A stretch of 64,000 nt of DNA, from assembly GCF_002846415.1 (NCBI RefSeq), contig NZ_PJMX01000001.1:248001-312000 (forward strand), given 5' to 3'. Source of the stretch: Streptomyces sp. TLI_146. GTDB lineage: Bacteria > Actinomycetota > Actinomycetes > Streptomycetales > Streptomycetaceae. Below, piece by piece: positions 26,232 to 35,283 of the stretch (within the stretch, counting starts at the first letter, position 1; every line of letters starts with the position of its first letter). Both the position numbers and the translations under genes were made by a program. The notes beneath the pieces were generated by a model. That model made no database searches. It saw only the letters and a program-made list of their open reading frames with translations, and had not been told where the DNA came from.

Positions 26232-26900
26232 TTGGTAGCTCGTATTGAAGGACAAACGATCGAGGGAGTGAAGATCCTCGGTTCGGGGCGCACATTCTCG
26301 GACATTGAACTGGCAGGAAATACGCTCCGTTCATGCGTACTCGCCCAGTTCGATGACCCGGAGTTCGGGCTCGAAGTCCGCAACGTTGTCGTTGACCGAT
26401 GCGCAGTGGAACGCGTGTCCGTCCAAGGTGTCTACTTCGACAACGTGACCGTCAACGAGCTCAAGACCAAGCAGAGTCCGAGTCTCTATGGCTGCGTACT
26501 CAGTCGCGTAGTCCTCAAGGGGAAAATCGGTCCGATCATGGTAGGGCCCCCGACCCCGACCCTCCCGAACAGGGACCGACACGTCACTGGAATGGTTGAG
26601 AAATATCACCAGGTGGAATGGGCGCTCGATATTTCAGAGGCCAGTTTCACCGACGCGTCATTCTTTGGGGTTCCTGGCGAGCTGGTGCGATATGATCCGG
26701 AAACGCAGGTTCTCCTGAAGCGTGAAAAATTTCAAGGAATCCAACCAGAGGATCTCCCTGGATTCGCGGGAATCTGGGCCAGCCGATTCACGCTGACCCC
26801 CTTTGACTCGTTCGTAGCGGTGGCCCCGAAGCGGTCAAAGAAATTCCCAGAATATATGCGAGACATTGAATGGCTCCATGATCAGGGAATGATCGGATAG
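26232..26900 (+). CDS. putative immunity protein for the adjacent toxin tip
   Basis: This 222-residue soluble protein has beta-rich alternating segments (GVKILGSGRTFSDIELAGN, NVVVDRCAVERVSVQGVYFD, YGCVLSRVVLKGKIG) that suggest a right-handed beta-helix or pentapeptide-like arrangement, then a mixed C-terminal part ending YMRDIEWLHDQGMIG. The TTG start is chosen because AAGGAGG lies just upstream; no ATG or GTG fits. Base composition is visibly AT-richer than the flanking genes, as is common for immunity genes acquired with toxin tips. Position directly after a HINT-linked toxin tip is the main reason for the call. No family is recognised. Confidence 0.6.
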   Translation: MVARIEGQTIEGVKILGSGRTFSDIELAGNTLRSCVLAQFDDPEFGLEVRNVVVDRCAVERVSVQGVYFDNVTVNELKTKQSPSLYGCVLSRVVLKGKIGPIMVGPPTPTLPNRDRHVTGMVEKYHQVEWALDISEASFTDASFFGVPGELVRYDPETQVLLKREKFQGIQPEDLPGFAGIWASRFTLTPFDSFVAVAPKRSKKFPEYMRDIEWLHDQGMIG

Positions 26901-27198
26901 TCTCCTGTCGGCGGGTGTACCGGGGAATGAATCCCGGTGCACCCGCCTCCTTTTGCAGCAGATGCCGCGGGAGACTGCAGGTGTGAATCTGGGTGAGGGT
27001 GTCACTGGCCTGTGCGTGGTGCCGCTGGCGCTGGCCTCGGACGAGGACGAGAGTGACTTCTGGGGCTTTGCTCACGGGGCTGAGGGGTTTTTCACGCCAG
27101 TGCCGGGTGAGGATGGCGCACGCCGAGTGCGCCTTGAAGGGTGCCTGCCGCAGGGTGGCCTGCTGAAGAGCGTCGGTCATATCGGTCGTCGTCGTGCC

Positions 27199-27808
27199 AT
27201 GGCGGGGAACGCCTGGTTAGATCTCCTCAACGGTGACGGTGCTGCCATGGGGTCCTACTTCGTTGGCGAGGTCACCGTCATCGGCGTCACGCCCTCGGCC
27301 CAAGCGCAGCCGGACTCGTCGACCTCACGGTGACGCTCTGGTGTGAGAACGCCTTGCCCGGAGCGGAACGCGTGTGGGACCTGCTGCGCACCGGTCAGCT
27401 GAACCGCACCGGTATCTGGCACGACCTCGCACCGCAGGACAGGCGCGCGTGGCTGTCGGTGGCCCTGTGGTCCCGGGGGTACCGGCGCCAGTCGAAGCCC
27501 GATGCGCCTGGGGCCGGGTGTTCACCGTGGACGGCCGGCACATTGGTGACGAAGACAGTTTCTACTGTGCGATCGGTGAGGCCATCAACGGCCCCGGCGG
27601 GTACTTCGGCTGGAACCTTGACGCTCTGGACGACTGCCTTCGCGGCGGCTGGGGCGCCACCACCCCCTTCACCCTGCACTGGGATTCCTCGGCCCAGGCC
27701 CGGGCACGACTGACAGAACGCATACCCGTCGGCGACCGCGAGATCGCCCTGTTCGACCTGCTCCTGGAAATCTTCGAGGAACGGGGCGTGAACGTCATCC
27801 TCCAGTGA
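27199..27808 (+). pseudogene. barstar-family RNase inhibitor with at least two frameshifts
   Basis: Three frames must be joined: AWLDLLNGDGAAMGSYFVGE, then LVDLTVTLWCENALPGAERV, then the barstar domain FTVDGRHIGDEDSFYCAIGE followed by YFGWNLDALDDCLRGGWG and a normal C-terminus. Frame changes lie near 27300 and 27515. Barstar proteins neutralise barnase-type RNases, so this is probably the remains of an immunity gene whose toxin has been lost. Confidence 0.75.
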
Positions 27809-28011
27809 CAGCCGGACGCTTCCCGACATAGTTCCGGGGAAAGTCATCCGGACTCGCGCGGACGGCGGCGTGAGGCGATGCCGAGGCGGACAGTTGGTCG
27901 CTCGCTCGGCGTTGGGGGCTCGTCGCGCTCGGCGCGGAGAAAAGTGAAGATCAGGTCGATGCGATCTATCTTGCCGATCCAGCCCTCGGCTTCGGACTGC
28001 GTCCGGCGGTG

Positions 28012-28801
28012 CAACCCCATCTTGGCCGAGGAAGCCAACCGCTGGCTGACGATCGTCGAGTCCCCGCTGCGCCTGCACGGCAACCCGGAACTGACCACCA
28101 CCGTCGGGCCGGTGCCGGACCCTGACGCCGTCCTGTGCCGCTCCAATGCCGGAGCGATCCACGAAGTCCTCGAATTGCTGTCCGAGGGGAAGCGCGTGGC
28201 CATGGTGGGCGGCGGGGAGGCCCTGGAGAAGCTCGCCCGAGCAGCCGGGCAGCTCAAGGAGGGGCGCCGTACTAACCACCCGGAGCTGGTGCTCTTCACC
28301 ACCTGGGAAGAGCTGCACGAGTACGTCACCTGCGATCCTTCCGGGGGCGACCTGCTGCTCCTGGTCGAAATCATCGAGGACCACGGCGTTGGCGTCGTCC
28401 TCAAGGCCGTGCAACGCCTGTGCCCCGAGGACGAGGCACAGGTAGTGGTCTCCACCGCCCACAAGTCCAAGGGCAGAGAGTGGCACGCCGTGCGGATCGC
28501 GGCCGACTTCGCGCCCAGGGACGGCAGCAAGACGCTCTCCACAGAGACGGATGACGAGGACGTGCTGCCGGACATCAATCTGGAGGAAGCACGACTGGCC
28601 TACGTTGCCGTCACCCGTGCCCGTCAGCCGCTCGACCTGGGCGGGCTGTCCTGGATCAACCGCTGCCCGTCATTCGGCAAGACCAGCGCAGGCCCTGTCG
28701 CCGCGTTGATCTCCTCCTCGCCCTGGGACCGGCTGGGCCCCGCTGCGATGAGCTCCCCCTCACCCTGGGACCGGCTGGGCCCCCACCCCGCTAGGCCCTG
28801 A
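28012..28801 (+). pseudogene. UvrD/Rep-type helicase, C-terminal remnant
   Basis: The reading contains VSTAHKSKGREWHAVRIA and ARLAYVAVTRARQPLDLG, the C-terminal motifs of UvrD-family helicases, preceded by RSNAGAIHEVLELLSEGKRV. The Walker A and N-terminal RecA domain are missing, and no natural start is present. The C-terminus ends in a duplicated segment SPWDRLGP. It probably derives from a mobile or defence locus. Confidence 0.7.
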
Positions 28802-29236
28802 GCCGGCGCCATCTCCGCGATCCGGTCAGTACGCCACAGGACGATCTGCTGCGTGTGGAAGTTGTACCAGCCAGGGCCCGCGACCATCCGCAGCCGTGGG
28901 TCTGCCGAGGACCACCAGTCCAGGCGCGCGGTCGTCGTTATCGATGCTGTAGGGAGCGGTGGTGAGAGCGGCGGGCTCGCGGTCCTTCAGCCAGCCGATT
29001 GTCTGATCCAGCCAGTGCTGGTCCTCTCCCGTCGCGTAGTGGGTGCGCTCTCCCTCTGAGCCCCAGCGGCATCGGCGGCTTGCGTTCTTCGCGAGCCACC
29101 GCGGGCAGTAGGCGGAATCGTTTGCCTTGAGCCCGTATTGCTCAGCCCAGGCAACCGTGATCTCTTGCTTGGCGCGCTGCTCGGCGCGGTGTTGCTCAAA
29201 GCTTGGGGGGTCCGCGCGGCGCTCGGGGTTGGCCAT
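28624..29236 (-). pseudogene. hypothetical protein, frameshifted
   Basis: The start reads MANPERRADPPSFEQHRAEQ, with PRWLAKNASRRCRWG further on. Near 28925 the coherent reading changes frame and continues as RLDWWSSADPRLRMVAGPGW and YNFHTQQIVLWRTDRIAEM. Joined, it is a ~180-residue soluble protein of unknown family. Its 3' end overlaps the UvrD remnant on the other strand. Confidence 0.5.
28721..28783. repeat. direct duplication of 21 bp at the end of the UvrD remnant
   Basis: The 21 bases at 28721-28741 recur exactly at 28763-28783, each encoding PWDRLGP, separated by 21 bases of related sequence. It looks like slippage or a local duplication inside the dead gene. Confidence 0.7.
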
Positions 29237-29443
29237 TCCGTAGGGCCAGGCCACTCGTCCGCCTGCGGCATAGCCGAAAACGGCTACGGCTCTGTTGTAG
29301 AAGCTGGTCACACCCATCTCCGCCTCGGCCTGCGAAGTCCACCGCCGAAATGTGTGGTCAGCGAAGAGAGGAACGACCAGTCGCCCCGAAACGCACGGAG
29401 ATCGGGCTAAAAGATCGTGCAGGCCCCCGCTCCACAGCTCGCC

Positions 29444-29584
29444 TCATTCTTCCCAGACTTCGCGGATCGGGCAGCTGATGAGGTTCCGCAGCGCGGGCCA
29501 CTGCTGGATGAGCAGCTCGCAGTCGAGGAAGGTGACCAGATCCTGGCGCAGCCCTTCGGCGAGCACCGTGCGGTACAGGCTCAT
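29444..29584 (-). CDS. short ORF with coding-like sequence
   Basis: This 46-codon ORF reads MSLYRTVLAEGLRQDLVTFL and continues LLIQQWPALRNLISCPIREV. It has good helical character and Streptomyces-like codon usage, but no strong ribosome binding site. It may be a small protein or the surviving end of a larger one. Family not recognised. Confidence 0.35.
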   Translation of the reverse strand: MSLYRTVLAEGLRQDLVTFLDCELLIQQWPALRNLISCPIREVWEE

Positions 29585-29640
29585 CCTCAGTCGGGCACGG
29601 TCTAGCTAGCAACTGGGGCGAGCCCATTGAGGCCGCCACG

Positions 29641-29988
29641 ATTGAGCGCCGTCGCAATCGGCGAGTGCTACACCGCTCACACTCTGGCGGCCTTCAACCT
29701 CATGGAGGCCGACTCGGACAGTGAAATGGCCCAGTTGGTGCTCGGCTGGATCCGGCGGACCAAGGCGACCAGCTTTAAGGCAATGAACTTGTTAGGGCGC
29801 GCCGCCGTGCTTTCCCCACCGTGAGCGCCACGGCCCCGGCGCTCAGACTCCTCGGGGAGCATGGCTACCTGAGGGGCATCCAGTCGGCTCGGAGTAGCTC
29901 ACGCGACAAACTGCCTGCGGTTACTTACCGCGTACATCCTTCACTTTTGATTGATGGTCCACTTGTGGGCCGAGATGTGGGGAAGTGA
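29641..29988 (+). pseudogene. C-terminal fragment resembling a DUF3987-type plasmid or prophage protein
   Basis: YTAHTLAAFNLMEADSDSEM and WIRRTKATSF are followed by a frame change near 29800. The reading then continues FPTVSATAPALRLLGEHGYL and a charged tail ending in TGA. The FPT...ALxLLxEHGY pattern is common at the C-terminus of DUF3987/primase-associated ATPases of integrative elements. Fragment only; no ATPase core. Confidence 0.45.
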
Positions 29989-30006
29989 AGGTATCCCGGA
30001 AATGAG

Positions 30007-30037
30007 GCTGGCCCGCCGGTGGGTCCGGCGGGCCAGC
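30007..30037. terminator. strong hairpin
   Basis: GCTGGCCCGCCGG pairs perfectly over 13 bp with 30025-30037 across a 5-base loop. It follows the fragment ending at 29988 and could stop transcription from either side. Confidence 0.75.
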
Positions 30038-30137
30038 AGTGTTACCCCTGTGGGACTTTCATCGACTCCCTTAGGAAGTCGCACTTGCTGCCTGGGCAGG
30101 CGATTACGTACACGTTCCTAATTCGAGGCGTTCCAGT

Positions 30138-30163
30138 TTTGACCCGAGTGGACTCGGGTCAAA
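30138..30163. terminator. perfect palindrome after the convergent immunity gene
   Basis: TTTGACCCGAGT and its complement form a 12-bp perfect stem around a 2-base centre. It lies about 37 bp beyond the stop of the minus-strand immunity gene. The tight loop also allows a protein-binding palindrome. Confidence 0.6.
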
Positions 30164-30199
30164 CCTGGCCACGTTCTCTTAAGGATCAAATACGGAGGT

Positions 30200-30685
30200 T
30201 CATTCTCCTGGCACGTTAGCCACGGTCAGCAAACCGAAGAAGGAAAAATCCACCACAAGGCGACTCTCGGCATTATAGATGAGGAATTCTGGCATCGCTT
30301 CGACGATTCCCGGAATGCAATCTGCCGCAATCTCTGCCTTCATCGCGACCGCAGGGATTGCTAGACTTCCCCAGAGGAAGGTGAGGTAGCCCGTCGGCAC
30401 GTATTGCCGCACAATTGCGCGCGGTTCCACATCATCCATCGACCCTGACGCCAGGATGAATCGTTTATCGACATCTGTCCAGGCGATAGATCCATCTGAG
30501 TCCCGTGGAAATTTTCCCAGGCTCTCACGCTCGGACTGAAGGAAAGCTTCCAAGCCTAGAAGTTCCACCCCAGGTCGGGCAACCCACGAGATCGCCCCCT
30601 TGCCCTGGCCGCTCGCGCGGCCGACCTCGACCAGTGGCCTGGGGAGGAGATCTGGCCTTGTCCCGTACACAGACTCTAGCGTCAT
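30200..30685 (-). CDS. putative immunity protein for the overlapping toxin tip
   Basis: This 161-residue protein has no signal peptide. The N-terminal part (LESVYGTRPDLLPRPLVEVG) leads into a mixed alpha/beta body (IVRQYVPTGYLTFLWGSLAI, FLIYNAESRLVVDFSFFGLL). Its ATG overlaps the TGA of the toxin tip (ATGA), a tight coupling typical of toxin-immunity pairs. Sequence is AT-richer than its surroundings. No family is recognised; the role is inferred from position. Confidence 0.6.
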   Translation of the reverse strand: MTLESVYGTRPDLLPRPLVEVGRASGQGKGAISWVARPGVELLGLEAFLQSERESLGKFPRDSDGSIAWTDVDKRFILASGSMDDVEPRAIVRQYVPTGYLTFLWGSLAIPAVAMKAEIAADCIPGIVEAMPEFLIYNAESRLVVDFSFFGLLTVANVPGE

Positions 30686-31275
30686 GAGTTTCCACCGAGC
30701 ATCTTTGCGAACTCCTCTTCCGTGCCATTCCAAGGAACAGCCCGCTTGCGCGCAGTGTCCCCCTTGCCGACTTCCACGTTGATGTGGGGTCCCTTGACAG
30801 GATCATAGTCCATACGGAACCTCTTGAACTCTCCGTTCACTCGGGTAGTGAACCCGATAACCTTGCCATACGTTGTTGGGGCTGATTCAAGGCGGCCAAC
30901 ATAGGGCTGTCGGGTTGACTGATCGATCTTGCCCAGGAGCTCCAATGCCTTGTTGCGGGCCTGTTCAAACGAATCGACTTTGGGGAGGACTAGCTCCTTA
31001 CATGGCCCTGAATTGTGAACCAAGACGGGAGTTTCTCCCGCTAGCACATAGTACGTGTGAAGGTCGACAACCGTCAGGTTGTAAGTTCGGGCACTCTTAC
31101 TGAAAGAGTGGTTTTCTTGGACCGTAGGTGTGCTTCCATCGACGGCCCTCAGGGTCATCCCCTGGTGGAGGTCTGCAGCCTTGACCCAGGCATGCTGCGA
31201 GGGGGACCAGAAAGGATGTTCATACGTTGCCGTGAGATGTTCAGAGCCACGGCGGGTGGCGAGGGTGAGCTCGTG
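30682..31275 (-). pseudogene. orphan toxin tip: partial HINT domain plus polymorphic toxin type 47-like domain
   Basis: The reading enters a HINT domain partway (SEHLTATYEHPFWSPSQHAW), reaches the cleavage end GETPVLVHNS, and then carries a ~105-residue tip (RQPYVGRLESAPTTYGKVIG, DYDPVKGPHINVEVGKG, AVPWNGTEEEFAKML). DYDP.KGPHINVE..G is what I recall for polymorphic toxin type 47 tips. The stalk, signal peptide and first half of HINT are absent. Upstream, the sequence gives way to a helicase fragment in the opposite orientation. It cannot be secreted as it stands, but the tip and its immunity gene are intact, as expected for a displaced cassette awaiting recombination with a full-length gene. 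Confidence 0.7.
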
Positions 31276-31299
31276 TTCGAAGGGGCAGGCACAGCTGCG

Positions 31300-33622
31300 G
31301 GAGTTGGGGGTGCGGTGCACGACGAGTGCGCCTCGGCTGGCGTTGTGGGGCGGCAGTGGGCCGGTCACGGTGTTCGCGACCTACTCCTCGCTTGAGCCTC
31401 GCGGCGAGGGCGCGGATGCGGTGCCGGGGCCGCTGGAGGAGGCCATGGCAGGGGTGTTCGGGCAGCGGCTGGCCCGGTTCGACCTGGCGATCTTGGATGA
31501 GGCGCACCGTACGTCCGGGGCGGTGGGGAAGCCGTGGGCTGTCGTCCATGACAACACGCGGATCTTGGCGGACCGTCGGTTGTACATGACGGCGACGCCT
31601 CGGCTGTGGGAGATCCCGAGTCCCGCACAGGGCAGGGCTGGTTCGGCGTCCGAGGGGGAAGGGCTGGGTGGGCAGCTTGTCGCTTCCATGGACGATGAGG
31701 AGATCTACGGCCGGCACATCGGTTTTGGGCTGCTGGAGGCGATTGAGCGGGGCATCCTTGCCCGGTTCGAGATCGACGTGCTGGAGATTCGTGATCCGGC
31801 CGCCGAGGAGGAGTTGGCGAAGGAGCAGGCGCGGGAGCGGCGGGTGGCGGCTCTGCAGGCCGCGCTGCTGGCGCACTGGAAGGAGAGCGGGCTGCGGTCC
31901 GTGATCACTTTTCACCATCGGACCCGGGATGCGATGAAGTTCGCCCGGGGTCTGTTGTCGGTCGCCTGCGATCTGTACGAGAGCGATCCTGGGCGTTATC
32001 CGGACCCCGCCCGGATCGCGGCGGAGTGGCTGTCCAGCGAGCATTCGATGGGGGATCGTCGTCGGGTGGCAGGGCAGTTCGCCGACGGTGTCGACGACGA
32101 CGGCGCCGAGACGCTGATGTGCTTCCTGGCCGTGTGCAGGCTCCTGGGGGAAGGCGCGGACCTCACCGGCAAGCGCGGTGTCGACGCGGTCGCTTTCGCG
32201 GACACCCGTGGCAGCGTCGTCGATGTCGTGCAGAACACCGGGCGTGCTCTGCGCCAGCAGCCCGGCGAGGGAAAAATCGCAAGAATCCTCGTGCCGATCT
32301 TCCTCAGAGCCGATGAGGACCCGCGCGACATGATGTCCTCCCCCAGCTACCGGCCACTGGTAGCGATCTTGCAGGCTTTGCGCGCCCACGACGAGCAGAT
32401 CATCGAGAAGCTCGTCCTGCGCCAGGACCACAGCGGCCGCGGGACGGCCGAGGAGGTTCTCGTCGACGACCCGCAGTACATCCGCGACGCCGTCACCGGC
32501 AGGGAGCAGCAGAGCGCCGAGGTGGACGCGGGTTCGGCCGGGGGCGAGGGGATGCCAAAGGACGCGGCGCTGCTGCGGTTCTTCGCCCCGCGCGACGCCC
32601 TCACGGTCGCACGGTTCCTCCGCACCCGTGTGCTGCAGCCCCAGTCCGAGATCTGGCTGACCGGCTACAACCTGCTGTGCCGGTGGGTAGCCGAGCACGG
32701 ACATGCCCGCGTGCCCCTGCAAGAGCGCGTCCTGCTCAGCCCCCAGGCCAAGGCGCAGCCCGACGCGGGGCAGGAGCGCGACGAGCTCGGGCAGGAGCTG
32801 GCCTACGCGCTGGGGCAGTGGTGCGCCGAGCAGCGGCGGGCCCACCGGGACGGGACGCTGCGGGCCTGGCGGTTCAAGCTCCTCGACGAGCTCGGGGTCC
32901 AGTGGGAGGGAGCCGATGCCCGGTTCGCGGCGAAAATCGCTCTCTTCCGCCGCTACTACGAGGAACACGGCACCCTCGCCGCCCCGCTGGCAGCCGTCTT
33001 CGAAGGACAGCCCATCGGGCGGGACCTGTCCAACCTGCGCAAACCTCACGGGCTGGGGAAGAAGCCGGAGCGGGCTCAGCGGCGGCGTGCGCAGCTCGAG
33101 GCGATCGACCTCTACTGGAATCCCGAGTGGCCGTTGGTGTGGCAGCGGCACTGGGCGAAGGTGAAATGGTGCCTGACCGGCGGGGCACAGCTGGCCCACC
33201 TCTCCCCCGGCCTCATGGTCGGCGGCGACGACATCGGCACCTGGCTCGTCGAACAGCGCCACTCCTGGCAGAGCCTGAACGCAGGGCAGCGCGCGCGGCT
33301 GGCCGAGATCGGCGTCCAGGTACCCGCCGCCGAACTCGAAACCGCAACCCGCCCCGCCCTCGAGACCGGCCCGGTCGTGCTGCCCGCCACCGCGACCACA
33401 TGGGAGCGGGGCATCGCCGCGCTACGCCAATACGCGGCACGGGAAGGGCATGTACGGGTCCCACGTGCCCACCAGGAAACCATCCGCATCGACCACGCAG
33501 GCGAAGGGCTCCGCGACGAGCAGGTACGCCTCGGCATCTGGCGCAGCAACACCCGCAACCGCCGCAACCGCCTCACTCCCGGCCAGCTTCGGGAAGCCGA
33601 ACACCTCGGCCTCCTCACCTGA
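31300..33622 (+). pseudogene. superfamily 2 helicase with helicase-associated repeats, N-terminus missing
   Basis: Coherent reading starts just before VFATYSSLE and contains motif II LAILDEAHRTSG, motif III YMTATPR, a second RecA domain with VVDVVQNTGRALRQQPGEGK (motif VI), and several C-terminal helicase-associated repeats (WCAEQRRAHRDGTL, WLVEQRHSWQSLNAGQRARL, GIWRSNTRNRRN). The Walker A region is gone, replaced by the antisense toxin tip, so ATPase activity is not expected. The 3' end is natural and stops immediately before the IS256 element. In Streptomyces such long SF2 helicases are often chromosome-arm or mobile-element genes. Confidence 0.75.
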
Positions 33623-33625
33623 AGG

Positions 33626-35018
33626 CTCGGGTGTGTCCAGTAAACGGCTGATCTTGGTTGTTGAGGTTCAGTGGCTGGTGGTGGGGGTGAGGCGGCCTTC
33701 GAAGGCGATCTGGAAGGCGTTGAGCGGGGCCTTCCATCGCATCGTCCAGCGGCGCCGGCCCTTGCCGGTCGGGTCCAGGCTCATCAGCGCCATGTAGACG
33801 CACTTCAACGCGGCGGCCTCCGAGGGGAAGTGGCCGCGGGCCCGGACGGCCTTGCGGATGCGGGCGTTCACGCTCTCGATCGCGTTCGTTGAACAGATCA
33901 CCTTGCGGATCTCGACGTCGAAGGACAAGAAGGGCACCATCTCGGCCCAGGCATCGGACCACAGCTTGATCACGGCCGGATACTTGGTGCCCCATTTTTC
34001 GGAGAACTCCAGGAACCGCTCAGTGGCGGCGGCCTCGCTCGGCGCGGTGTAGACGGGCTTCAGATCCTTCGCGAGCTTGTCCCAGTCCTGGCGGGCACGG
34101 TAGCGGATGCTGTTGCGAATCAAGTGAAGAACGATGCACGTCTGGACGACAGTGCGGGGCCAGACCGTCTCGACCGCGTCCGGCAGTCCCTTCAAGCCAT
34201 CGCAGACGAGCATGAGGACATCTTCAATCCCGCGATTTTTCAGCTCGGCGAAGACCTGGAGCCAGTGCTTGGCGCCCTCGCCGCCGTCACCGGCCCAGAT
34301 CCCGAGGATGTCGCGGGTGCCTTCGACGGTGACGGCCATCGCGACGTAGACAGGACGGTTGGCGACCTTGCCATCGCGAACCTTGACGTTGATGGCGTCC
34401 ACGAAGACGACTGGGTAGACGCGGTCCAGCGGGCGGGCCTGCCATTCGGCCATGCCCTCCATCACCGCGTCGGTGATCGTGGTGATGGTCTGCTTGGACA
34501 CGCTCGCGCCGTATACCTCAGCCAGATGAGCCGATATCTCGCCGTGCGTCAGTCCCTTCGCGGACAGCGACAGCACCATCTCATCCACGCCGGTCAGCCG
34601 ACGCTGCCGCTTCTTCACGAGCTGCGGCTCGAAGGTGCCGGCGGTGTCACGGGGCACCCTCACCTCGACCGGGCCGACGTCGGTCAGCACCGTCTTGGAA
34701 CGGGTGCCGTTGCGGCTGTTGCCGCTGTTCCTGCCCGCCGCGTCGTGCTTGTCATAGCCGACGTGATCGGTGATCTCGCCCTCCAGGGCGGACTCCAGCA
34801 CCCGCTTCGTCAACTGCTGCAGCAGCCCGCCCTCCCCGGTCAGCTGCAGACCGTCAGAGCGGGCACGGCCGACCAGCATCGCGATCAACTGCTCGTCCGA
34901 CACCCCCTCCGCGGCCGACTCGACCACCGGCTCCTCCACAGCCCCGTGCTCAGTGATGGTCTCGCTCATCAGGCATCTCCTTGATCATCGGATCCGCCGT
35001 CTATTGGACACTCCCGAG
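33626..35018. mobile_element. intact IS256-family insertion sequence
   Basis: Imperfect terminal inverted repeats begin CTCGGG(T/A)GTGTCCA and continue TA-ACGGC-GATC at 33626-33653 and, inverted, at 34991-35018. They enclose one transposase gene. No clear 8-9 bp target duplication is visible, so the insertion may be old or produced by recombination. Confidence 0.8.
33668..34969 (-). CDS. IS256-family (mutator-type) transposase
   Basis: This 433-residue DDE transposase is complete. Features are the N-terminal LQQLTKRVLESALEGEITDH, the typical GNSRNGTRSKTVLTDVGPVE, VVFVDAINVKVRDG with the first Asp, VLMLVCDGLKGLPDAV with the second Asp, and CSTNAIESVNARIRKAVRAR with the catalytic Glu. It would catalyse copy-and-paste movement of this element. 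The start lies close to the right terminal repeat and no frameshift is present, so it is probably active. Confidence 0.95.
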   Translation of the reverse strand: MSETITEHGAVEEPVVESAAEGVSDEQLIAMLVGRARSDGLQLTGEGGLLQQLTKRVLESALEGEITDHVGYDKHDAAGRNSGNSRNGTRSKTVLTDVGPVEVRVPRDTAGTFEPQLVKKRQRRLTGVDEMVLSLSAKGLTHGEISAHLAEVYGASVSKQTITTITDAVMEGMAEWQARPLDRVYPVVFVDAINVKVRDGKVANRPVYVAMAVTVEGTRDILGIWAGDGGEGAKHWLQVFAELKNRGIEDVLMLVCDGLKGLPDAVETVWPRTVVQTCIVLHLIRNSIRYRARQDWDKLAKDLKPVYTAPSEAAATERFLEFSEKWGTKYPAVIKLWSDAWAEMVPFLSFDVEIRKVICSTNAIESVNARIRKAVRARGHFPSEAAALKCVYMALMSLDPTGKGRRRWTMRWKAPLNAFQIAFEGRLTPTTSH

Positions 35019-35283
35019 TGCCGGGCCCGGGGGACCGCATCCTGACTGAGGCGACGCAGCGCAGGGGCTCTCATGTACTCGCCGATCGCTGTGAGGTGGA
35101 TCTTCTCGCGAACGGGCATTCGATGTAGGGTTCACGGGTCTTTGCGATCTCGCCCTGACCAGGCTGGATGGTGGACCCACGTCCGGGCATGGTCTGCCGT
35201 GTTGTAGCCAGGTGCCCTTGAGGGATGCGCGGCGGTGAGGGGTCCATCTTGATCAGAATTTCTGAATTCCTTTGGGGGGAATT

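Noticed and set aside
26953..27198. Start of a longer gene before the barstar remnant
   Set aside because: The open frame upstream of the ATG at 27199 has no ribosome binding site and no recognisable sequence.
31241..33262. 673-codon minus-strand ORF opposite the SF2 helicase fragment
   Set aside because: Helicase motifs on the plus strand are unambiguous; the minus frame is Pro/Gln/Arg-rich without domains.
33618..35026. Target-site duplication around the IS256 element
   Set aside because: The bases just outside the two ends do not match over 8-9 bp in any alignment I tried.
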